Shown here piece by piece: positions 56,447-64,000 of a stretch of DNA of 64,000 bases. Below the pieces are notes generated by a model that saw only the letters and a list, made by a program, of their open reading frames with translations, was not told the origin of the DNA and did no database searches. Every line of letters begins with the position of its first letter. Position 1 is the first letter of the stretch. Location of the stretch: the NCBI GenBank assembly GCA_021014325.1, contig JAJGQC010000635.1, forward strand, positions 1 to 64,000, given 5' to 3'. Both the position numbers and the translations under genes were made by a program. Origin of the DNA: Plazaster borealis. Taxonomy: Eukaryota; Echinodermata; Asteroidea; Forcipulatida; Labidiasteridae.

Positions 56447-57606
56447 AAAGAGTCACTGCCTGTAAGAATGTACCAAGTGGTGATTCATGGGTTCTCAGAT
56501 CTTCTCCTAAAAAATCAGAGTGATACAGCATCATACCAAACTAATACCAAATTTTAGCTTGCTGACTGTTTCGGTTTGGACGTAATGAACTATCAAAGTT
56601 TCAGCCAAAGAACGCTCAGAAACGAATAGTACATTCCCAGAAAATGACAACCAGGTGTAGAAACCTGCGCCAACAAAATCCCATCAATGTTTTCTTGTAT
56701 GTTCCTAAACAGATTTAAATAACAAAATAATTGCGTCACAAAAAATACACGCGCCAATATGATCCCATTAAATTGTCTGCATTCTATTATTCCAATTATT
56801 TTTAATTTAAATCTGTTTGAGGAGCACTAAACTAAACCAAATACAAGAAAACATTGTTGGCGCACGTATTTACAATAATGAGAAAATGCATTGTGCCACT
56901 TCTAGGATAATGTGCATGGAATGCCAATACTTTTAGAAAAATTTCAAAAAATCTTTTGACATGGAAATTGTAGAGATCCCAAGATTCTTAAATTTGGCAT
57001 AAAAAATTAGAGGAAAACTGTTTCTACACCTGGTTGTCATTTGACGCTAGCGCAAGAGGTTACAGAGGTGCGAAAATGCAAGAAATTGGTAAAATTTCAC
57101 CTTTGACCTCAATTATCTCTCTGCTCCAACAAGATCCCACCCACTTTGCACTTAAATTTGTTTCAGCGCTGCAAGTTCTTTCATCTGAACTTGTTCATTT
57201 CTTGGGATCTTATATAGGCACATCGAGTTATAAGGCGTTGAAAACAGCACGAGGGCGCTGTTCGTCAAAGGATCAGGTCAGCATAACATGACGCGCCAAC
57301 GAGATCCCAACATTTTTTTTAACCTTCTGTTATGTGCCCAACTGGAGGTTTAAAAAAAGGTTTTACTTTTATTGGGACGAGCTTGGCGCGTGTTTTTTTG
57401 TTTACTGGGAATGTACTATTCGTTTTACGAGGGTTCTTTGGCTGAAACTTTGATAATTCATTACGCCCAAACCGAAACAGTCAGCAAGCTAAAATTTTTG
57501 ATATGATGCTGTATCACTCTGATTTTTTAGAAGATCTGAGAACCCATGAATCACACCCCCCCCCCCCACTAAATTTGGTACATTCTTACAGGCAGTGACT
57601 CCTAAC
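56447..57606. mobile_element. 1.16-kb foldback element with ~200-bp inverted ends
   Basis: AGTCACTGCCTGTAAGAATGTACCAA on the left and its complement on the right start arms that pair through 'gattcatgggttctcagatctt', 'atcagagtgatacagcatcat' and 'gaatagtacattcccagtaaa'-type sequence. The right arm carries a (C)14 run at about 57557-57570. Similarity extends outward to CAGTTA. No clear target duplication was found. Confidence 0.75.
56641..57042. mobile_element. inner inverted repeat (AAATGACAACCAGGTGTAGAAAC)
   Basis: Nested in the foldback above. The 23-bp end at about 56642-56664 is repeated in inverse orientation at about 57019-57041, and 'gcgccaac...atgttttcttgta' segments pair further in. 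It may be a separate insertion or the inner arms of the same element. Non-coding. Confidence 0.65.
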
Positions 57607-57791
57607 TGGAATTAACAAGTTTCGTTGAACTATTTTGGAAAAAACCACCAAAAAAACCCAAAACCATCCCAACATACCTACCCTATTTTTTTCTGGCCCG
57701 TTACGCCAAAATAACTGTACAGCCTTGATCAAGGCGTTGGAGTTTTTTTCTCAATTTTATTGTATTGTTTTCATTTTTATTTTATTTGCGC

Positions 57792-57843
57792 CGCGCTACC
57801 CACCCGAGCTACCAACCCGAGCTACCAACCCGAGCTACCAACC
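57792..57843. repeat. four 13-bp tandem units
   Basis: CGAGCTACCAACC is repeated exactly at 57805-57817, 57818-57830 and 57831-57843, preceded by one diverged unit at 57792-57804. Confidence 0.9.
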
Positions 57844-59226
57844 CGTGCGCGTGCTCGTGTGAGCTGTATGCGCCACTCACCAAATCAACGCCTTGACGGT
57901 TCTGTCTCGAAGCCGATGACTCATTACTATAATGCGCGCGAAAGGCGAGACCCCATTGGTCAGTGGCGGAAGTCTTGTTTACTCATTCTTATGAATATGC
58001 ATGCAGAATCCAGATGTGGCTACTGCACTGGCGCGCCGGTTTGAATTTGGGAATACTTTGTTATAATCATTGATCTATTAGTAGAGATCAATGGTTATAC
58101 ATGTAATAATAATCTATCTATGGTTGCGTACATGTATTCTCCTCAGCTGAGCAAGACAATGAGGGCATGGCAGCAATTAAACAAAAACAAAATGAGGTTG
58201 CGTGGATCGTTGTTATACATACATTACATACACCATTTTCCAGCAGGAAGACGCTTTGATGTGTTTTTCGTGGTGACGTAAGGCCCGATTGACCATCTCC
58301 TGTCTCCATCTTGCATCATTAAACAGTGATTTAGTCATTGTTGGTGCATTCATTGGAGGTAGAATATACAAAACAAAGACCTCAATAAACTACCATTATT
58401 GATAAGTTGTTTCATCATGAAGGCTAGCTCATTGCACTTTTTATATCATTTGGGCCGCCCCACTAAAAAAGAGCTGCCTAACACCAAATTTCCCAAGTAC
58501 ACTCACTAGAATAGGGTAGCTAAAAATCTATTTCACATGTATCTTGTGTGGCTGTATCCTGTCAATTTTTGTTTAGCAGTAAGTTCTTATAAGACCCTGT
58601 CTGAGAACAATTCAAAAGTATTTTTTTATTTTTTATTTATTTATTTTAAATCTTCGGACACAATTCTTTGTTGGCAGGGGCCGTCCAGGGTAAGGCAAAA
58701 GTTTTAAAAACTGTCATCAAAGCGATGTGCCCTCCCAGACCCCTCCAACAAATAGCATACATGTTTATAAAATTACAGAAGCATGAATTTAAAAAATATG
58801 AAGACGGTGTGGCTGCACAGAGTCGGACTTCGAGAGGACATGTCAGGAAAAGACAGATGCAGAAACTAATCAACTCCAGAATTAATAACCAACAGAATGG
58901 CAAATGATCAGGGTAGTCCAATGGGGGAACTTGAGTGCAGCGCATAAAAGCTCCAGGGGCCGCGCCCGGGTTCAGCACTTGTAGCTGACTGACCAGCCTG
59001 GGCAACAATCACGCAGATTACCGGTCCAAATGGCTGAGAGTAACTATATACTCACATCGCATCACATACAACAAGCACGATATGGTACAAAGGTCATAGT
59101 GAGAGAAGCTCGTGATTGGACGTCAAAATGAATAATTCATTTGCTTCCCATCCTGTGTTGTCTGCAATAGGTCTGACGAAAGATTTAAATATTCATGAGC
59201 TGCATACTAGCATATCCGAGAGTTTC
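57844..59226. other. unassigned DNA with a small hairpin
   Basis: No supported gene. 58062-58098 is a hairpin (ATAATCATTGATCT...AGAGATCAATGGTTAT). A T-rich run lies at 58620-58650. Minus-strand frames at 58646-59008 and 58118-58309 have no motif I recognise. Confidence 0.35.
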
Positions 59227-59252
59227 ATTTTCGTCCAATATTGGACGAAAAT
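59227..59252. repeat. perfect 26-bp palindrome
   Basis: ATTTTCGTCCAAT followed at once by its exact complement. It has no loop. Confidence 0.9.
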
Positions 59253-59350
59253 ATCAAGAAACACATTAAACCCGGAAGTTACAGACCCGTCAAGGCTGTC
59301 GGCCTGACGGCCTCCGCATGCGTGAGAGTGGTACGAGTGCGGATGACCTG

Positions 59351-59470
59351 CGCACAGTGTGTGAACGGGCGTCGTGCGACGTGATACACACATTACGCAC
59401 AGTGTATACGGGTGGGTCGTGCGACGTGATACACACCTTTCGCACAGCGTATACGGGTGTGTTTACGGCG
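59351..59470. repeat. 45-bp tandem repeat, about 2.6 units
   Basis: Units start CGCACAGTGT at 59351 and 59396 (45 bp each, with a shared GTCGTGCGACGTGATACACA core), and a third partial unit starts at 59441. GTCGTGCGAC is itself nearly palindromic. Confidence 0.9.
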
Positions 59471-61617
59471 TCTTTTTTGGAGTGAAAAATGCGACTGCCT
59501 TGATCAAGGCTAAAATAACTGGGGGTTTTTTAGGCCTTAGTGTAACGTCCGAAACACACAAGGGTTCAAAACAAAAATTATACGCCAAATGTACATATAT
59601 ACATGTACTTTTTCAATTTGTTTTTCTTCATGTTAACTATTCTATGTCATCCAATCTTTACATGAAGTTTGACTCAAGAAAATCCATGTCTGATAGACTG
59701 TGTAAGTTGACCATTATGAGAGCGTACGAGCTTTCGCGAGAATCTGGACATCCAGGCACCTCAAATAGCAGAAGCGTGTATTGTGGCAGTTGTTTTTGAA
59801 AAGAACTTGCATTACGATGTTTTTATAAAAATATTTCACCCATTGAATATGGTTTGAATAAAAAGATATAAATTTAGAAATTTTAAACAGTTTCCCAAAT
59901 CTTGGAAAAATATACATATTTTGTTTAAAATGACCTCAATTGCTGCTTCACGTTTGACCATAAAAAACATGCAATAAAAAGGCGATCGTGATCCTTGACG
60001 TACACACATGGATGCACATTTATATCAAGCTGCTACTAGTACAGTGTCCAAATCCACGTGGTTTGAATATCTTTAAATCGCGTACACTACCCATAATGAA
60101 TCAGCGGCAAACCTGACAGGTGACCACATGATCAACTGCTAACATGTACGTCATGGATGGTTTCTCCGATTGTGGACTTAAAAATCATCAATTTGGAGCA
60201 CAAAAAATTATCGTGAGAACAATTAGATGCTTGATGTTGCATCTTTAACATCGAGAAGCAAGTACTTGATTTCCAAGCTATTTTGTTGGGTCTTTTTGTC
60301 ATTTTGGGGCATTTTTTGTGGCTGGGTGTTCGAAAAATCATAGCAAATTGCCATTTGCCCGAGTTCACTACAATTTCTGCCTGGGGCACTAATACACATG
60401 TACGACCGAAGATGTCCAAATTTTGAAAAAAGGAGTACAGCGCCCTAGTAACCAAACTTGGTCTACGCTCAGAGGTGCCCGGAAGCTCAATGGTGACCTT
60501 ATCGAGACTTACAGTGTCTATACATGCTATACCAGACAAAAACTTTAAATGGCAACCCAAGGGTATTTTTTGCTATTTTTTACTTTCAAGCAATGTAAAA
60601 ATGCTTTTTTTCTTGATAATTAACATAATCTCTGATCCATGCTCTTCACAAAACATTTATTGCTAGAGTGGTTGGTAAAACATGAGTTGAAAATCACACT
60701 GTAGCAAAATAGAGAAATGTTGTGTTCATGGACATGATGGACGTTTCGCAATAAAGCTCAGACTTTCGCATTTCTTGTAACAATTATAGATAGATTTGAT
60801 GTTATAACCATGTGTTTAATTTCTAAAGTGTATGTGTTGACATATTTTAATTTTTTAACCTCTTGAGTCTTGGTTAACATTATTTGACATGTTTTAAAAA
60901 ACCAGAGCCATGCATGTTAAATATTAAAATATAACAATGGGCAAGTTATGCATTTAATTTAAACGTTTTTACTATACTATTTTTTACTACATGAATATTG
61001 ATCTGTTTAGTATCTAATACTATTAATTATTATTAAAATACTTCTCTAGGAGTATTACTTTTTATTTAAAAATAAAGTCAACATTGTTATTCAAAATTTA
61101 AATCCCACTGAACATTTTAACTTACAATTCGGCGTAATTTGATGAGGGAGGAACTCCATGGAATGGTTGGCTATGATCTGAAATCTGAATAAAGTGAAGA
61201 AGGATCAAACCATTGCTCCATGATCAAACAAACGTCATTCTACTTCCATGGTCAGCAGGACAGACATGCCAGTATTGCAGATGAATGATCATGTCATATC
61301 ATCAGTGATCATGTTTACTCTACTACACGACGTAGTAACTTACGAACACGCGCACCCGCCTGCGAGTCGAGTGCTGACAAAAAGTGACAGTGCGTGCTGA
61401 TGATAATGTCACGGCGTTCAGCCATTATCATAATAACACCAGCCTCGTTCCCAGGGGTGATCTATCTTACCATGGGGAATACCTTCCTCCATGATCTTCT
61501 TACCATATATTTTTTTACTCCAAAATATCATGTAATTAACGAGAAATGACCGACAAAAGCAAAAGCGGTCAAAGGTCATCGTATACGCTTTACCAGCCGT
61601 TGCAAGTGTCAATGTCA
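59471..61617. other. unassigned DNA; one 142-codon frame
   Basis: The minus-strand frame 60560-60132 is the longest here (142 codons, starting MGCHLKFLSGIACIDTVSLD). It has no recognisable domain and no start-site or splice evidence; its DNA looks like a dispersed repeat. The rest is AT-rich. The palindrome GCCTTGATCAAGGC is at about 59499 and also at 57721. Confidence 0.3.
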
Positions 61618-61621
61618 ATGC

Positions 61622-61918
61622 TATAGACCTTTCTTTTGAAACGTCACAGCCCAAGTTTTTGCCAACCAAGGTTGGAAAACTATGGAAAGCCATAAATGCA
61701 AAGCATAAGCAGATAGCCACAGTTTGTAATAATGTTACACAAATGTTCTAAAATAGTGTTGGATTTGTTGGAAGCAAAGCAACTAATCATGGTATGTATT
61801 TTTGGTTGATTGAAAGTTAACAGAAATGTTGAATTTGGACACAACATCTGTTAACACGATTGAATGTTTTGCTAACATTCGGTCGTCCATGCCAACCAGC
61901 GCGGTTTGTTTATAACGT
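61622..61918. mobile_element. relative of the TA-flanked MITE, partial
   Basis: It begins TATAGACCTTTCTTTTG and continues with 'gccaaccaaggttggaaaactatggaaagcc', matching 38712-38974 in reverse orientation and 63745-64000 in the same orientation. The right terminus is not evident; it fades near 'cgtcacagctagac'. Confidence 0.65.
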
Positions 61919-61945
61919 CACAGCTAGACTTGGTTCAAATCGGCC

Positions 61946-62186
61946 GGGCCCAATTTCATAAAGCTGCTAAGCACAAAATTTGCTTAGCATGAAATTTCTT
62001 CCTTGATAAAAACAGGATTACCAACCAAATTTCCATGTATTGCATATTGCTTGTTACTGGTATTCAGCTGTTGTTTGCTTATCCTGAAAATCACATGGAA
62101 ATTTGGTTGGTAATCCTATTTTTATCAAGGAAGAAATTTCATGCTAAGCAAATTTTTGTGCTTAGCAGCTCTATGAAATTGGGCCC
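61946..62186. mobile_element. GGGCCCAATTTCATAAAGC foldback MITE, copy 1
   Basis: GGGCCCAATTTCATAAAGCT at 61946 and its complement ending at 62186, with arms pairing through 'ctaagcacaaaatttgcttagcatgaaatttcttccttgat' and 'accaaccaaatttccatgt'. Non-coding. Confidence 0.85.
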
Positions 62187-62187
62187 G

Positions 62188-62379
62188 GGGCCCAATTTCA
62201 TAAAGCTGTTTAGCAGAAACTTCTGCTCAGCAAATTTCTTTGCTAAGCAAGAAATGAGTGGGGTACCAGTCACAGCAATGGTAACTGTATGGTATTTTGG
62301 CTGGTAACCTTTTTTCTTAAGCACGAGTTTTCTGTGCTTAGCCAGTTTTTGTGCTTACATGTTTTATGAAATTGGGCCC
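62188..62379. mobile_element. GGGCCCAATTTCATAAAGC foldback MITE, copy 2
   Basis: The same ends, 62188-62193 GGGCCC and 62374-62379 GGGCCC, one base after copy 1. Inner sequence is diverged from copy 1, so it is a second element and not a duplication. Confidence 0.8.
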
Positions 62380-62414
62380 GGGTCTCGTGCTAATCAGTCA
62401 GTTATCTACGGGTG

Positions 62415-62440
62415 CAGAGCCGTATATTGGGACGGCTCTG
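62415..62440. mobile_element. 26-bp hAT-like micro-insertion with perfect 8-bp duplication
   Basis: The 26 bp start CAGAGCCGTATATTG and end CGGCTCTG, flanked by TACGGGTG on both sides (62407-62414 and 62441-62448). The first 15 bases match the terminal repeat of the 199-bp hAT-type MITE at 48065. It is too short to be mobile as such. Confidence 0.8.
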
Positions 62441-62693
62441 TACGGGTGTTGTAACGCGCGCCCTCTAGTGTCATTTATTTGCCAATCCAGTGAATTTTGG
62501 ATCGCGACACCCGACTTGGTGAATCCGCCAGAAGTTTGTACACGGCCAATGGAGCTCATCTACCGATTTGGGTAGCAGCCAATGAGACTGCAGCATTCAG
62601 AATACATTACTGTTATGTACACTTTGACCTGAAAAATTGATGAATACTCAAGACTTGCTTGGAAACTCTGCCATATACAACGTTGTTTTGAAA

Positions 62694-62712
62694 AATGGCG
62701 ACTGTTGATGAA
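62694..62712 (+). other. possible start codon and short first exon (weak)
   Basis: AAAATGGCGACTGTTGATGAAGGTACGATG has a favourable start context and six codons before a GT that could be a donor (GTACGA). There is no further support. Confidence 0.1.
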
Positions 62713-62937
62713 GGTACGATGTGCATTTAATGGTTGTTTACAGTTGTCATGATTGGATGGTGGATGCTTAGGTTCTCAAACGTTAGGGGGCTCATCGTGT
62801 ATTGTGAATAAGGTCTTTAGATTCTGTCTTTCCGCCAGTATAGCAATATTTAAGTGGGGTATTGTTCAGTTGTTAAAATCATAAGATATGACGACCGTTT
62901 GGGGCTCAACGGATCGGTTTTGCATTGACGCCGTGTG

Positions 62938-62998
62938 AATCTCGTGGGGCTCTGCGGAGCTACAGCTCTGCGGAGCTCCAACCCCCACGAACTGGCAG
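62938..62998. repeat. stem (TCGTGGGG/CCCCACGA) enclosing two 13-bp direct repeats
   Basis: GCTCTGCGGAGCT occurs twice, three bases apart, inside outer arms CTCGTGGGG and CCCCACGAA. It is GC-rich in AT-rich surroundings. Confidence 0.7.
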
Positions 62999-62999
62999 C

Positions 63000-63744
63000 G
63001 AGACCGGAAGGGTCGGGAGTCCGAGGGGATTGGAGAAGCATGCAGACCGGGGCAACGTCGTAGTTGTACATCCATTGTCACACCCTCACATGTCTTAAAA
63101 ATATCAAAATATAAACGGAAATTCTTTAAAACTTGGGAATGTATTTATCAAGAGTTTAGCTTGTTGAAGAATACTTTTTCATAATTTTTCTTCCCATAAT
63201 TGGCAACTTGTTCAAAGTTTAAAATCACGAATGTTTGTGGTTTAACGGTTCATTGTGCAGTAAGAACAGTCCATTGTTATACCTGCACAGAACCCCTCTT
63301 AAAAATATATAGGCCTAAACATAAAACGGAAATTCGTCAACAAAGGGAAATCTATCTAAAATAGTCTGGCTTAATTCATATTCTATCAATATCGATTCTT
63401 CACATCACAGACATATTAACCTGAATGTAACGCCGTGGAGTTATTGTGAACACCTACTTGTTGAGCGAGTCCTCATAAATTGAACTGATTTCAATGGTCA
63501 GCAGCGGACGCGTGTGTTGCTTATTTAAACTATTGCATATGCATAATGAATAACTACATATCACGCAGGGGGTGCCTCCTGGCAGCAGATTCATCAAGTT
63601 GGACTTTCGAATCCAGTAGATTGGCACTTTCCTGGCGAGTGAGGGCGCACAACAAAGTGGTGAAATAAAGCTGCGATTCTGAGTTAAAGTGCATGCAGTG
63701 GATTAATCAGACGACGAAGGACTCGACGAAAGTTCGACTTGGGT
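63000..63744. other. unassigned DNA
   Basis: No supported gene or repeat ends. Frames near 62850-63080 (minus) lack motifs. Confidence 0.35.
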
Positions 63745-64000
63745 CAAGTCTACGTCACAGCCCGAGTTTTTGCCAACCGAGGTTGGAAAACTATGGAAAG
63801 CCATAAATGCAAAGCATAAGCAGATAGCCACAGTTTGTAATAATGTTACACAAATATTCAAAAATAGTGTTGAATTTGTTAGAAACAAAGCAACTAATCA
63901 TGGTATGTATTTTTGGTTGATTGAAAGTTTACAGAAATGTTGAATTTGGACACAACATCTGTTAACACGATTGAATGTTTTGTTAACATTCGGCCGTTTA
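63745..64000. mobile_element. relative of the TA-flanked MITE, cut by window end
   Basis: From 'cgtcacagcccgagtttttgcc' on it matches 61640-61890 at over 90 per cent by eye. Its right end lies beyond the window. Confidence 0.7.

Noticed and set aside
58118..58309. minus-strand first exon (METGDGQSGL...)
   Set aside because: Reasonable start context, but no recognised protein and no convincing donor.
60132..60560. 142-codon minus-strand frame beginning MGC
   Set aside because: Looked like an acylated protein start, but no domain and no exon signals; DNA looks repetitive.

Overview
The window looks like metazoan nuclear DNA that is almost entirely transposon-derived. The repertoire suggests an echinoderm: DIRS, CR1/L2-like and RTE-like LINEs, Ty3/Gypsy, many foldback MITEs, frequent TACATGTA-type palindromes and GGGCCCAATTTCATAAAGC foldbacks. 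From memory of such repeats I lean towards a sea star, but species is inference. There are no rRNA genes, no CRISPR arrays and no bacterial-style operons.

Only one host gene part is recognised with confidence: the first coding exon of a PDE8-type cAMP phosphodiesterase on the minus strand (21085-21342). Its intron 1 runs towards base 1, so the left third of the window is probably intron, filled with transposons.

Layout. 1-2.6 kb: unassigned AT-rich DNA. 2.6-4.2 kb: half of a TTAA-flanked MITE and a piece of a repeated element that I interpret as a Helentron-associated (HINE-like) rolling-circle element. 4.2-6.3 kb: CR1/L2-like LINE remnant. 7.6-9.9 kb: DIRS-like retrotransposon remnant. 9.9-12.5 kb: a ~146-bp tandem array split by a 2.06-kb element with TTA target duplication. 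12.8-15.3 kb: RTE-like LINE inserted in a HINE-like copy. 15.3-19.3 kb: HINE-like copies with ~142-bp tandem units. 19.3-20.6 kb: LINE. 21.1-21.3 kb: PDE8 exon. 22.5-24.5 kb: LINE split by two adjacent TTAA-flanked MITEs. 24.8-29.0 kb: HINE-like copies of two subfamilies. 29.0-31.4 kb: LINE 3' end and tandem units. 31.9-47.4 kb: a decayed Ty3/Gypsy element whose integrase is split by a 10.97-kb TTA-flanked insertion that itself carries two head-to-tail 3.4-kb HINE-like copies. 48.1-53.1 kb: a hAT-type MITE and a 4.6-kb element with ~0.9-kb inverted repeats around a decayed, unfamiliar protein gene. 53-64 kb: MITEs, foldbacks and short tandem repeats.

The most interesting observations are: (1) the HINE-like family, in which the subterminal inverted repeat sequence differs between two subfamilies yet matches at both ends of each; (2) insertions datable by exact reconstruction of empty sites (TTA and TTAA classes); (3) the 4.6-kb long-inverted-repeat element with AGGTCA clusters in both arms; (4) a 26-bp insertion with hAT-like ends and a perfect 8-bp target duplication. 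No intact autonomous element was found.
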